Shown: positions 8,383 through 17,501, counted from the stretch's first letter. The stretch is 64,000 bases of DNA from Capnocytophaga granulosa ATCC 51502 (GCF_000411115.1 NZ_KE150242.1:1-64000); one strand, 5' to 3'. Notes: generated from the letters alone by a model not told the origin. Program-made: numbers and translations.

Positions 8383-9555
8383 ATGAACCGTCTTTTACTT
8401 TGTACTTTGTTACTCGTCGCTTGCAAGCAAAAGCCTGCGGAGCAGAAAGATTACCCAAAGGGACTAACCACTCATATAGTGTCCATAACTGACCCAGATG
8501 ACTATAAAGGCTATTTCTCTGACCAATATGGTAATAGCTATAGTGAAGAATATGTTGTCTATGAGGATTATGTGCTCTATCAGGGCAAGAAAGCCACACT
8601 GCGCCTTAGCCCTGATATGGCTACTTTCAAGGGGAAAGGAGACGGGTTTGCCATGGACAAAAACGGCATCTATTACCGTGGCTATTTCTTCCCAATGGAT
8701 ACCACAGGTTTTAAAATAGTTGGGGTAAAGGATATTCCTCTAAGTGAGGAAAATACGCCTATTTGGAAAACCAATAAGAAAGTGTTCTTAGGTACGCAAC
8801 CTATGGATGTAGCCCACCCAGAATCCTTTGAAATGGCGTATGATTATTATATTCCATGTTATTACTTCAAGGACAAGGAGTTTTTGTATTTCTGTGAGAA
8901 AAAGATAGAAGGTTCTGATAGCCAATATATAAGATTATCTGGTATTACCTATGCAGTAGCGGATAAAAACCATACTTATTACAAGGATAAAATCCTCACT
9001 TATAAGGGAGAGCCTGTAGAGCTCGTGACAGAGGATTTTTTCAAGACCTCTCGGTATATACTTGCTTTAACATTGGACGTTGGGGGAGATGACGCTCCTT
9101 ATTGGAAGGAAGTACCCTATATGGATGTTGCCACCCTTAAGGGACTTTTTATTGATAGCCTTTCAGGCGCTTCTTCAGATTATCTTATGGACAAAAACCA
9201 TGTGTTCTTTAGAGAAAAAGTACTCCCTATCAAAAAAAGAGATTTTGACAAGATACAAACTTTTGGAACCTATTCTTATATCTCCGATGGTAAGACTATT
9301 TATCATGGGAGCGACCCTACACCCTACGATGCTCATACTTTTGGGATAGTGCCAGAGTACCCTGGAGATCTTGTTTATGACAAAAATGGTATTTACATGG
9401 ATGGAGAAAAACTCCCTTTCAAATATACCACTCCGATCGTATGGGGCAAAAATGCTTTCTTAGAAGACGAGAAGGTTATCATCTATGAGCAACAAACTTA
9501 TGATATTAGTAAACGATGGCAATGGATGACCAATAAACCAACAACTAATGAATAG
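8383..9555 (+). CDS. DKNYY-domain lipoprotein, paralog 1
   Basis: A 390-residue predicted lipoprotein (MNRLLLCTLLLVACKQKP; the lipobox Cys follows LLVA). The mature protein carries repeated DKNxxYY units, for example MDKNGIYYRGYFF, ADKNHTYYKDK, MDKNHVFFREK and YDKNGIYMDGEK, the signature of the DKNYY family (PF13644). These are cell-surface or periplasmic repeat proteins of unknown function, common in oral Bacteroidetes and fusobacteria. It is the shortest and most diverged of three tandem copies; its first 15 residues are almost identical to the other two. The stop codon falls in the first unit of a heptamer array. Confidence 0.85.
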   Translation: MNRLLLCTLLLVACKQKPAEQKDYPKGLTTHIVSITDPDDYKGYFSDQYGNSYSEEYVVYEDYVLYQGKKATLRLSPDMATFKGKGDGFAMDKNGIYYRGYFFPMDTTGFKIVGVKDIPLSEENTPIWKTNKKVFLGTQPMDVAHPESFEMAYDYYIPCYYFKDKEFLYFCEKKIEGSDSQYIRLSGITYAVADKNHTYYKDKILTYKGEPVELVTEDFFKTSRYILALTLDVGGDDAPYWKEVPYMDVATLKGLFIDSLSGASSDYLMDKNHVFFREKVLPIKKRDFDKIQTFGTYSYISDGKTIYHGSDPTPYDAHTFGIVPEYPGDLVYDKNGIYMDGEKLPFKYTTPIVWGKNAFLEDEKVIIYEQQTYDISKRWQWMTNKPTTNE

Positions 9556-9630
9556 TGACTAGTGACTAATGACAAGTGACTACTTACTTGTCATTATCTA
9601 AAACCCTATAACTCAAAACTCAAAACTCTT
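9553..9630. repeat. Two heptamer arrays between DKNYY paralogs 1 and 2
   Basis: TAGTGAC TAGTGAC TAATGAC AAGTGAC units begin at the stop codon of the upstream gene (TAG 9553-9555). A second array of ACTCAAA units (9611-9628) runs up to the ATG at 9631. Confidence 0.75.
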
Positions 9631-11340
9631 ATGAATCGTCTCTTACTTCTTACTTTATTACTCGTTGCTTGTAAGCAAAAGCCTATAGAGCAACTCCCTA
9701 CTACAGCCGAAAAGGAGGCTGTGGTACAAGATACTATAGCTGTATCTGATATCCATCGCACGGATTCTCTATGGAGTTCCTTTTGGGAATACAAGCGTCC
9801 CTATGTGGAGGGCTATATCATCAATCAGGATTATGTCATCTACCAAGAAAAAGATACCCGCAAGATCATAAAACCTGATATGGCGAGCTTTGCAATCCTC
9901 AATGTATCGGGATTGGCAGCTGACATAATCCTGATTTTTGCCAAAGACAAAAATGGGATCTATTACCAAGGGGATTTTATAAAGATTGATACCACAGGCT
10001 TTAGAGTAGTGGGCGTTATAAGCCATCATGACAAGCCGTCTGACTATTGGGAAGAACCTATTTGGCGAACTTATAAGAAGGCTTTTAGGGGAACAAAGCC
10101 GATTGCTATCTCCGATCCTGCCACCTTCGAGTCGGTTACCACTTGTTATTTCAAGGACAAAAACTATCTATACTATTATGACCAAAAGGTGGAGGGAGCT
10201 GATGTGGCTACCCTTCAGAAGGAATTGGCAGATGAGGAATTTGTCTCCGACAAGAACAATACCTATTACCGAGGGAAGCCCTTTATCTACAAAGGAGAGC
10301 GGGTACAGCAGGTATCGAATAATATATACAAAACCACTACCCATGTATTGCGCTATAATGGAGGAGATGATGATAAGGAAAAGGAGAAGGATTATTTTGT
10401 GGAACTCCCTGATTATTTTGATATTCCTACCTTAAAAGGGCTGAATGATCTCTATTTGATAGATAAAAACCACCTCTATTATGATGAAAATACCTATCCG
10501 TTAAGGGACAAAGACCTTAGAGTGCCTATTCCCAAGGAGAATTTGAGTAAAATAAAGCTATTTGAGGTTTTGGTAACCGATGGAAACAAGCTCTACGAAG
10601 GGAGAGAACCAATCTCTGGCTATGATGCAGTGACTTTTGGGATTGTTCCAGGGCATTATTACTATCAGTATGACAAGAATGGGATATATAATTGGCGTAA
10701 AAAGCTGCCTTTCCACTATACAAACCGCCCTGAGTATGGGAAAAACTTTTTCTATATGGATAATCAGGACCTATTTGTCTATGAGGATCAGGCTTATTAT
10801 AAGGCTTATGACGATAGCCTTTATGTATCTCACCTCACCCCCCAGCAGTTATCGCTGCTCAAAGAAGGAAATACTCCCCTAAGGGAATTATTCCCTTCCC
10901 AAGACGATAAACAAAAGAATAAAGAAATAGACACCACAGGCTTTGAGCAGCTTTCCTATCCCTTTTGGAGACACCAAGGGCAAGTTTATCATCTGCTCTA
11001 TAAGGAGTGGTATGATAATAACCAACATGATTGGAGGAGCGAACATAGATATGTAGTAGTAAAGGGTTATGACAACGCCTCGCTAAAGGTAGTTCCCAAT
11101 GGTTTCTTAGCCGATAAAGATTATTGGTATGATGGTACTACAAGGTTGTTCCCAAGCAAGGACGTGGAGCTTTTGGCTATCTATGAGGGCTATGAGAAAG
11201 GCTGGGGTATGGATCCCGCCCCTACTCCTAATTTCTACCTCTTTAAGAATGCCCAGGGGTATTGGTTGGCCGAATTAAGCAGAGAGGGGGCAATGTGTCC
11301 ATTGACCAATGAGCAAGCCAGTAAATTATTAAACCAATAA
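9631..11340 (+). CDS. DKNYY-domain lipoprotein, paralog 2
   Basis: A 569-residue predicted lipoprotein (MNRLLLLTLLLVACKQKP) with at least six DKN-type units, including KDKNGIYYQGDF, KDKNYLYYYDQK, SDKNNTYYRGK, IDKNHLYYDEN, YDKNGIYNW and ADKDYWYDG. It is very similar over its whole length to the next gene, with long identical nucleotide stretches (for example about 10100-10330 against 11840-12070), so the duplication or gene conversion is recent. Against paralog 3 it has a small in-frame insertion around residues 92-104 (NVSGLAADIILIF). Function unknown; probably surface exposed. Confidence 0.85.
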   Translation: MNRLLLLTLLLVACKQKPIEQLPTTAEKEAVVQDTIAVSDIHRTDSLWSSFWEYKRPYVEGYIINQDYVIYQEKDTRKIIKPDMASFAILNVSGLAADIILIFAKDKNGIYYQGDFIKIDTTGFRVVGVISHHDKPSDYWEEPIWRTYKKAFRGTKPIAISDPATFESVTTCYFKDKNYLYYYDQKVEGADVATLQKELADEEFVSDKNNTYYRGKPFIYKGERVQQVSNNIYKTTTHVLRYNGGDDDKEKEKDYFVELPDYFDIPTLKGLNDLYLIDKNHLYYDENTYPLRDKDLRVPIPKENLSKIKLFEVLVTDGNKLYEGREPISGYDAVTFGIVPGHYYYQYDKNGIYNWRKKLPFHYTNRPEYGKNFFYMDNQDLFVYEDQAYYKAYDDSLYVSHLTPQQLSLLKEGNTPLRELFPSQDDKQKNKEIDTTGFEQLSYPFWRHQGQVYHLLYKEWYDNNQHDWRSEHRYVVVKGYDNASLKVVPNGFLADKDYWYDGTTRLFPSKDVELLAIYEGYEKGWGMDPAPTPNFYLFKNAQGYWLAELSREGAMCPLTNEQASKLLNQ

Positions 11341-11344
11341 TAGC

Positions 11345-11377
11345 AACTCGAAACTCGAAACTCGAAACTCAAAACTA
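11345..11377. repeat. Heptamer array AACTCGA upstream of paralog 3
   Basis: Three AACTCGA units followed by AACTCAA, ending 2 bp before the ATG at 11380. A shorter copy lies at 13070-13087. Confidence 0.75.
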
Positions 11378-11379
11378 TC

Positions 11380-13065
11380 ATGAATCGTCTCTTACTTCTT
11401 ACTTTATTACTCGTTGCTTGCAAGCAGAAGCCTGTGGAGCAACTCCCTACTACAGCCGAAAAGGAGGTAGTGGTACAAGATACTATAACTGTATCCGATA
11501 TCCATCGTACAGATTCCCTATGGCGTTCCTTTTGGGAATATAAGCGCCCCTATGTGGAGGGCTATATCATCAATCAGGATTATGTCATCTACCAAGAAAA
11601 AGATACCCGCAAGATCATAAAACCTGATATGGCGAGTTTCGCGCGCCTTGATGTATCGCGATTAGCCAAAGACAAAAATGGGATCTATTACCAAGGGGAT
11701 TTAATAAAGATTGATATCACAGGCTTTAGAGTAGTGGGCGTTATAAGCCATTATGACAAGCAGTCTGACTATTATTGGGAAGAACCTATTTGGCGAACTT
11801 ATAAGCAGGCTTTTAGGGGAACAAAACCGATTGCTATCTCCGATCCTGCCACCTTCGAGTCGGTTACCACTTGTTATTTCAAGGACAAAAACTATCTATA
11901 CTATTATGACCAAAAGGTGGAGGGAGCTGATGTGGCTACCCTTCAGAAGGAATTGGCAGATGAGGAATTTGTCTCCGACAAGGACAATACCTATTACCGA
12001 GGGAAGCCCTTTATCTACAAAGGGGAGCGGGTACAGCAGGTATCGAATAATATATACAAAACCGCTACCCATGTATTGCGTTATAATGCAGAATACGATA
12101 AAGAGAGGGCGGAGGATTACTTTATAGAGCTCCCTGATTATTTTGATATTCCTACCTTACGAAGGCTGAATGATTTCTATTTGATAGATAAAAACCACCT
12201 CTATTATGATGAAAATAGCTATCCGTTAGGGGACGAAGACCTTAGAGTACCCATACCCAAGGAGAATTTGAGTAAAATAAAGCTGTTTGAGGTTTTGGTG
12301 ACCGATGGAAACAAGGTGTACAGAGGAAAAAAGCCACTCTCTGGCTATGATGCAGTGACTTTTGGGATTGTTCCAGGGCATTATTACTATCAGTATGACA
12401 AGAATGGGATATATAATTGGAGTAAAAAGCTGCCTTTCCACTATACAAACCGCCCTGAGTATGGGAAAAACTTTTTCTATATGGATAATCAGAGCCTATT
12501 TGTCTATGAGGATCAGGCTTATTACAGGGCTTATAATGATAGTCTCTATGTGCCTCACCTCACCCCCCAGCAGTTATCGCTGCTCAAAGAAGGAAATACT
12601 CCCCTAAGGGAATTATTCCCTTCCCAAGACGATAAACAAAAGAATAAAGAAATAGACACCACAGGCTTTGAGCAGCTTTCCTATCCCTTTTGGAGACACC
12701 AGGGGCAGATTTATCATTTGATTTATAAGGAGTGGTATGATAGTGACCAACATGATTGGAGGAGTGAGCACCGATATGTAGTTGTAAAAGGCTATGACAA
12801 TGCCTCTCTAAAGGCAGTTTTCAACGGTTTTTTAGCTGATAAAAATTATTGGTATTATGATACCACAAGGCTGTTCCAAAACAAGGACGTGGAGCTTTTG
12901 GCTATCTATGAGGGCTATGAGAAAGGCTGGGGTATGGATCCCGCCCCTAGTCCTAATTTCTATCTCTTTAAGAATGCCCAGGGGTATTGGTTGGCCGAAT
13001 TAAGCGGAGAGGGGGCAATGTGTCCATTGACCAATGAGCAAGCCAGTAAATTATTAAACCAATAA
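11380..13065 (+). CDS. DKNYY-domain lipoprotein, paralog 3
   Basis: A 561-residue predicted lipoprotein with the same signal peptide, lipobox and DKN unit order as paralog 2, and the same C-terminus (GYWLAELS...GAMCPLTNEQASKLLNQ). Differences are scattered substitutions and a more acidic stretch around residue 235. The 39-bp gap to paralog 2 is almost entirely heptamer repeat, and the three copies are probably one transcription unit from 8316. Function unknown. Confidence 0.85.
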   Translation: MNRLLLLTLLLVACKQKPVEQLPTTAEKEVVVQDTITVSDIHRTDSLWRSFWEYKRPYVEGYIINQDYVIYQEKDTRKIIKPDMASFARLDVSRLAKDKNGIYYQGDLIKIDITGFRVVGVISHYDKQSDYYWEEPIWRTYKQAFRGTKPIAISDPATFESVTTCYFKDKNYLYYYDQKVEGADVATLQKELADEEFVSDKDNTYYRGKPFIYKGERVQQVSNNIYKTATHVLRYNAEYDKERAEDYFIELPDYFDIPTLRRLNDFYLIDKNHLYYDENSYPLGDEDLRVPIPKENLSKIKLFEVLVTDGNKVYRGKKPLSGYDAVTFGIVPGHYYYQYDKNGIYNWSKKLPFHYTNRPEYGKNFFYMDNQSLFVYEDQAYYRAYNDSLYVPHLTPQQLSLLKEGNTPLRELFPSQDDKQKNKEIDTTGFEQLSYPFWRHQGQIYHLIYKEWYDSDQHDWRSEHRYVVVKGYDNASLKAVFNGFLADKNYWYYDTTRLFQNKDVELLAIYEGYEKGWGMDPAPSPNFYLFKNAQGYWLAELSGEGAMCPLTNEQASKLLNQ

Positions 13066-13069
13066 TAGC

Positions 13070-13087
13070 AACTCGAAACTCAAATTC
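13070..13087. repeat. Short heptamer array before 13090
   Basis: AACTCGA AACTCAA units in the 24-bp gap, matching the array at 11345-11377. Confidence 0.55.
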
Positions 13088-13089
13088 TT

Positions 13090-13971
13090 ATGAAGCTAGT
13101 TTCAATAATCTCTCTATTGTTTTGCCTTTCCTTACAAGCACAGCAGAAGCGCTGGCAATTGGATAGCATTCAGCAAATCCAGTTCTATTCTGACAAGATG
13201 GAATATGTATATAAGACACTCCATCAGTCCTATAACCCTAAGAGAAGAATAGTTACTAAAATAGATGACAAAAAGAGTCCTTATAGTAGTGATTATATGT
13301 ATATTTGTAAATATAACAAACAAGATAGTCTTATAAGTGAAACCCAATATATATATAATAAAAGTAAAAAGGATTGGAAAGAAATAGAAAAAATAGTTTA
13401 TGAGTATTCTTCAAATGAAATAAAGAAAAAAATATATACATTGGACGAAGAAGAGTGGAAGATTTCTAGAATTTTTCATTTGGAGAAAATAAATGGTAAA
13501 TTATATTTGAAAAAGGATGAATATAAGAGTAATAATATAGAAGAATGGGACGTAAATACTTACGAACCTTATAGAGAATGGTATTATTACAGTGTAGAAG
13601 GAAGGATATATAAGAAGAATGCGCCTACAGAAAAAAAATATAATGAAAAAGGACAGCTAATAGAAAGAATATATGAAAATAGTTTTGTTAGTGAGAAAAA
13701 AAGATTCACCTATAATAATTCAGGAGATATAGAAATCCTTGAACTCTATGAAGGAAAAGATGAAAAAGGAGAGTTTAAAAGATGGGAAAAGCGGGTATAT
13801 ACGTATGATCCCAATATCTTAAACGAAGAAGTTGTAGACAAATGGCAAGAAAATGATAAAAATAGAACACCTCATAACGCTATTCTTCTAAAAGAAGTGT
13901 ACCGTCCTACAAGCAATGGAGCATACAAACCTGTATATAAGCATCAATATTATTATTCTCCTATCCCTTAA
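13090..13971 (+). CDS. Hypothetical secreted protein, AT-rich, YD-repeat-like
   Basis: A 293-residue protein with a signal peptide (MKLVSIISLLFCLSLQAQQ). The mature sequence is rich in Lys, Tyr, Asn, Glu and Ile with Y-N-x-x-G-x-x-x-x motifs (YNEKGQLIERIYENS, YNNSGDIEILELYEG), like the short YD/RHS-type repeats of other Bacteroidetes secreted proteins. It is visibly more A+T-rich than its neighbours, with many ATA and AAA codons, suggesting a separate origin. It follows paralog 3 after 24 bp and may be co-transcribed. No function can be assigned. Confidence 0.6.
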   Translation: MKLVSIISLLFCLSLQAQQKRWQLDSIQQIQFYSDKMEYVYKTLHQSYNPKRRIVTKIDDKKSPYSSDYMYICKYNKQDSLISETQYIYNKSKKDWKEIEKIVYEYSSNEIKKKIYTLDEEEWKISRIFHLEKINGKLYLKKDEYKSNNIEEWDVNTYEPYREWYYYSVEGRIYKKNAPTEKKYNEKGQLIERIYENSFVSEKKRFTYNNSGDIEILELYEGKDEKGEFKRWEKRVYTYDPNILNEEVVDKWQENDKNRTPHNAILLKEVYRPTSNGAYKPVYKHQYYYSPIP

Positions 13972-14006
13972 TGCTATATTTATTTGTTTTATTTCTAAAT
14001 AATTTA

Positions 14007-14014
14007 TATCTTTG
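14007..14014 (+). promoter_or_regulatory. Promoter of the TonB-dependent receptor gene
   Basis: TTTG at 13983-13986, a 20-bp spacer, then TATCTTTG at 14007-14014: a near-ideal Bacteroidetes promoter, 25 bp before the ATG at 14039. Confidence 0.75.
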
Positions 14015-14038
14015 CGGCCAAATTTATAAATTCTTTTT

Positions 14039-16168
14039 ATGAAGAAAATGGTAATTATGGCCTTGGGCTTAACATTTACGGGCTATGCACAGCAGCCCAG
14101 TAGTATGGAGCGTGATACCTTAGGCTTGGAAGAGGTAGTCATTACGGCTAATCGTATAGAGGAGAAAAAAACCGATGCGGTAGCCAATGTAACGATTATT
14201 GACCAAAAGAAACTGCAACAGTTTATTAAGATCGCGCCCGATATGTCGCACCTTATTGGAATGATTGAGCCAGCCATGGCACTCTCTACCAATACGACTA
14301 ACAACCGCTATCAGAACTTACGCGGGCGTGCACTCTTAGTGCTTATTGATGGGATTCCCCAATCTACGCCCTTGCGCTCTACCGACCGTGATATACGCTC
14401 TATAGACCCTGCGGCAGTAGAGCGAATTGAGATCGTGAAAGGTTCTACCGCTATTTATGGGAATGGTGCTATCGGGGGGATTATGAATATTGTAACCAAG
14501 AAAGCACCTAAAGGGGTAGCTTTCAGTGGGCAGACCTCCTTAGGGGCTTCAGCCAGAGACTCTTTCAAGGAAAACAGAGGCTTTGGCTACCGCTTCAATC
14601 AGCAGTTCTCAGGTAACTACAAAGGCTTTTCTTACTTACTTGACGGCACCCTTACACAAACGGGTTCGGCTGTGGATGGGGCAGGGGAGTACATCTCTCC
14701 GCGCTATGGCTTGGGTGATGTTCGTACCTATAATGGTCTTATAAAGCTCGGCTACCAGTTTGATGAGGATAACAAAGTGGAGGCTATGTACAACTTCTAT
14801 CAGAGTTTGCAACATACTCCTTTGGTCGCCTCTGGAGGGAAATATCTACAACAGCCGCGTATAGGAGTCTATGGTAGCAAAGACCCTGCCGCCGAAGATG
14901 AGGGTATGCGCTATAATCATAATGCTTATGTGAAGTTCAATTCCAATAATATCTTCGCTCATACCGACCTAGAACTCTCCGCCTTTACCCAACACCAGTA
15001 CGCCATCTTTGACTATCGCAAGCATAACGCCAAGAGTCCACGTTGGGAAAGCTCCAGCGGGCAAGCAACCGTAAAAGGTGAGAAATATGGAATCCGTACC
15101 CAACTTACTACCAAATTGCTCTTTGGGGAAAACATTTTTACCCAGCTGCTCTATGGGGTAGATGCCTTGATTGACAAGACCAGTCAGCCCCTTGTAGACG
15201 GACGCTACTGGATGCCTGAACTGACCTCCTATAACTCAGCTCCTTTCTTGCAAACCAAAACCACTTTCTTCACCCACTATGTACTCAAGGCAGGACTTCG
15301 CTATGACTATATAGACGTGGCAGTGCCAGACTATCAGGTGCTTAGACTTAAAAACACCGATCCTCGTGTCTATGTAAAAGGCGGAGAACTTTCCTATAAC
15401 AACCTCTCTCCCAATGTGGGGATTGCTTACAACCAAATCAAGTACTTCCAGCCTTTTGCTTCCTATTCTCAAGGATTTTCTATCTTTGACTTAGGTCGTA
15501 CTCTCCGTGCAGCTAAGGCCGATGTGCTTTCTAAGATCAACACAGAACCTGTCAAAACGGATAATTATGAGATAGGGGCTTATTCCGAAATAGGTAAATA
15601 TGTACACCTAAGTGGCTCTTACTTCTACACTTACTCCAAACTCGGTAGCGACCTCAAGTCGGTAAGTGGTTTTTGGGTAGTGGATAGAAGTCCCCAAAAG
15701 ATATATGGTTTTGAGGTCAATGCGGATATCTTCCCTACCGATTGGCTTACCCTTGGCGGTAGCTTTATCTCCTTTGAGGGAGAAAAGAAATCCTCCGAAG
15801 ATGGCCCTTGGGACGGTTATATGAGTGGCACTTCCATTCCTGCGCCTAAGGCAAGCGCTTATGTAAGGGTTACCCCAACGGCTAAGAGCTACCTTCAGGT
15901 CAATTACCTACACACAGGCAGCCGAGATCGCTTTACTCCAGATAACAAAGGGGTATACACCGAAGGCGAAGGGGTTGTTTTCCCTATAGACCTCTTCTCT
16001 CTCAGTGCAGGTTATACCTTCAACAAGAATCTATCCTTGGGCTTAGGGGTAGAGAACCTCGCCGATAAGGTGTATTATACCCCCGCCTCCATGCTCGTAG
16101 CCCGCGATGCCGAATATGCTCGTGGCAACGGCCGCTACTTCAACCTAAATCTTACTTACAGATACTAG
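14039..16168 (+). CDS. TonB-dependent outer-membrane receptor (siderophore/metal type)
   Basis: A 709-residue protein of usual length. It has a signal peptide ending at GYAQQ, a TonB-box-like stretch (GLEEVVITANR, residues 30-40), a plug domain (about 40-160, with IDPAAVERIEIVKGSTAIYGNGAIGGIMNIVTKK) and a C-terminal beta-barrel ending in an aromatic residue (NLTYRY). There is no N-terminal carboxypeptidase-like domain, so it is not of the SusC type. It resembles FecA/FhuE-type iron-complex or other metal receptors, but the ligand cannot be read from sequence. It is apparently monocistronic. Confidence 0.87.
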   Translation: MKKMVIMALGLTFTGYAQQPSSMERDTLGLEEVVITANRIEEKKTDAVANVTIIDQKKLQQFIKIAPDMSHLIGMIEPAMALSTNTTNNRYQNLRGRALLVLIDGIPQSTPLRSTDRDIRSIDPAAVERIEIVKGSTAIYGNGAIGGIMNIVTKKAPKGVAFSGQTSLGASARDSFKENRGFGYRFNQQFSGNYKGFSYLLDGTLTQTGSAVDGAGEYISPRYGLGDVRTYNGLIKLGYQFDEDNKVEAMYNFYQSLQHTPLVASGGKYLQQPRIGVYGSKDPAAEDEGMRYNHNAYVKFNSNNIFAHTDLELSAFTQHQYAIFDYRKHNAKSPRWESSSGQATVKGEKYGIRTQLTTKLLFGENIFTQLLYGVDALIDKTSQPLVDGRYWMPELTSYNSAPFLQTKTTFFTHYVLKAGLRYDYIDVAVPDYQVLRLKNTDPRVYVKGGELSYNNLSPNVGIAYNQIKYFQPFASYSQGFSIFDLGRTLRAAKADVLSKINTEPVKTDNYEIGAYSEIGKYVHLSGSYFYTYSKLGSDLKSVSGFWVVDRSPQKIYGFEVNADIFPTDWLTLGGSFISFEGEKKSSEDGPWDGYMSGTSIPAPKASAYVRVTPTAKSYLQVNYLHTGSRDRFTPDNKGVYTEGEGVVFPIDLFSLSAGYTFNKNLSLGLGVENLADKVYYTPASMLVARDAEYARGNGRYFNLNLTYRY

Positions 16169-16475
16169 GCGTCAGTAGTCAGACGTCAGTTTTCAGTAGT
16201 CAGACGTCAGTTTTCAGTAGTCAGACGACAGTTTTCAGTGGTCAGACACCAGTTTTCAGTCGTCAGATGTCAGTTATCAGTAGTCAGACACCAGTTTTCA
16301 GTCGTCAGATGTCAGTTTTCAGTGGTCAGATGACAGTTATCAGTAGTCAGACGACAGACGACAGTAGTCAGACAACAGTTTTCAGTGGTCAGATGTCAGA
16401 GGTTAGTCGCAATAGACTGACCACTGACTTCTGACCACTGACTTCTGATAAAAGGCTGACCACTGACTTCTGTTA
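16166..16475. repeat. Large heptamer array with an inverted tail
   Basis: Starting at the stop codon of the receptor gene, more than 30 consecutive 7-bp units of form NNTCAGT or NNTCAGA run to about 16402 (cgtcagt agtcaga...). After a 10-20 bp transition the unit is inverted (CTGACCA CTGACTT) to about 16475, so the transcript could fold back on itself. There is no coding potential. Confidence 0.9.
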
Positions 16476-16530
16476 AATACTTAACATTATTTTTTATTGT
16501 ATAAATTCTTACTTCTCGCCCCTCTTTTCC

Positions 16531-16562
16531 TTGACTTTCCTATTCTAAATGTTGTAATTTTG
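16531..16562 (+). promoter_or_regulatory. Strong consensus promoter upstream of the MITE-like element
   Basis: TTGAC (16531-16535), a 19-bp spacer, TAATTTTG (16555-16562). The nearest ORF starts 345 bp downstream, with the inverted-repeat element in between. Confidence 0.65.
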
Positions 16563-16605
16563 CAGCGTATTAGTAGTTGTTAATCATTGGCACTAATCAA
16601 TAATT

Positions 16606-16836
16606 TAACGTAAGTTCGATATAACGAAAGTTCCCACAGATTTTCACGGATTTCGCAGATTTTCTATGTTTGTGTAATTGTGCTGTTGCGATTTACACAG
16701 ATTTTTATAAGGCCAAAGGCCTTATTTATCCGTGGAAATTACAACATTACGCTTAGTTGTTGTATCATTCTCTCCGTGAAAATCCGTGGAATCTGTGGGA
16801 GAAAAAATATAATTTGCTTACGTTGAACTCACGTTA
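16606..16836. mobile_element. MITE-like inverted-repeat element, 231 bp
   Basis: The outer arms TAACGTAAGTTC (16606-16617) and GAACTCACGTTA (16825-16836) are inverted repeats with one mismatch. Inner arms CCCACAGATTTTCACGGATTT (16633-16653) and its near reverse complement (about 16779-16799) pair again, and a central hairpin ATAAGGCC-AAA-GGCCTTAT lies at 16707-16725. There is no ORF and no clear target-site duplication. It could be a non-autonomous transposon or a long structured RNA. Confidence 0.55.
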
Positions 16837-16853
16837 CAAAGATTAGCAGATGG

Positions 16854-16895
16854 TTCACTTTTTACTTTTTACTTTTTACCTTTTACTTTTTACTT
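16854..16895. repeat. Heptamer array TTTACTT
   Basis: Six consecutive 7-bp units (TTCACTT, then TTTACTT with one TTTACCT), ending 11 bp before the ATG at 16907. Confidence 0.8.
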
Positions 16896-16906
16896 AAGTA
16901 GTTGTT

Positions 16907-17479
16907 ATGGAAGAGGCTTTATCAATACTTTGGAAATATGCCCGTCGTGAGGCGATAGAGAGCAATGGGAAGACCGTAGTGGCTACCATTAGCCAAAGCA
17001 TCGCGGCTATTCGTCTGATTATGCGCTTAGAAGGTTGGCTTCAGAAGCGTGAAGCTCGTCCAGCGCCTGCTCAACCTCAATCCCCACAATCCCCACAATC
17101 CCCACAATCCCCACAATCCCCACAATCCCAAATAGATACCCCAGCCTTTTTAGTAACCCCTTCTCCTTGGAAGAAAAAGGAGAAGCCTTTTCAGCAAGAG
17201 CTAAACCATACAATTATAAAACCTTCCTATCATACGACCAAACCCCGTAAGGTTTGTCGTCAGCGCCCTTGTGTCAAGGACGCTAATAGGAACTGCAACC
17301 AAGCGACCAAGCCCCGTAAGGTTTGTCACCCGTGCCCCTATATCACAGCTCATTTGTACAAGGACACCACCTTGATTGGGTCGCCTATGATACGGCACTA
17401 TGCAGCAGGTAGGTACCATAATGACTACAGAAAGCTGCTGATAAGCTCACGACCGCCACCCATTATAAGTGAAAAGTGA
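16907..17479 (+). CDS. Low-complexity hypothetical protein
   Basis: A 190-codon ORF. The N-terminus (residues 1-50, ILWKYARREAIESNGKTVV... and LIMRLEGWLQKRE) looks like a helical protein. It is followed by a QSP repeat encoded by tandem 9-bp CCACAATCC units (about 17084-17129), and then by two copies of a KPRKVC motif (about residues 111-116 and 134-139) with RQRPC or HPCPY. I do not recognise a family. It lies between heptamer arrays and its stop falls inside one. It may be a real small gene or an accident of repeats. Confidence 0.35.
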   Translation: MEEALSILWKYARREAIESNGKTVVATISQSIAAIRLIMRLEGWLQKREARPAPAQPQSPQSPQSPQSPQSPQSQIDTPAFLVTPSPWKKKEKPFQQELNHTIIKPSYHTTKPRKVCRQRPCVKDANRNCNQATKPRKVCHPCPYITAHLYKDTTLIGSPMIRHYAAGRYHNDYRKLLISSRPPPIISEK

Positions 17480-17501
17480 AAAGAGAAGAGTGAAAACATG
17501 A
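17467..17501. repeat. Heptamer array AAGTGAA
   Basis: Five units (AAGTGAA AAGTGAA AAGAGAA GAGTGAA AACATGA). The TGA stop of the upstream ORF (17477-17479) lies within the second unit. Confidence 0.7.
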
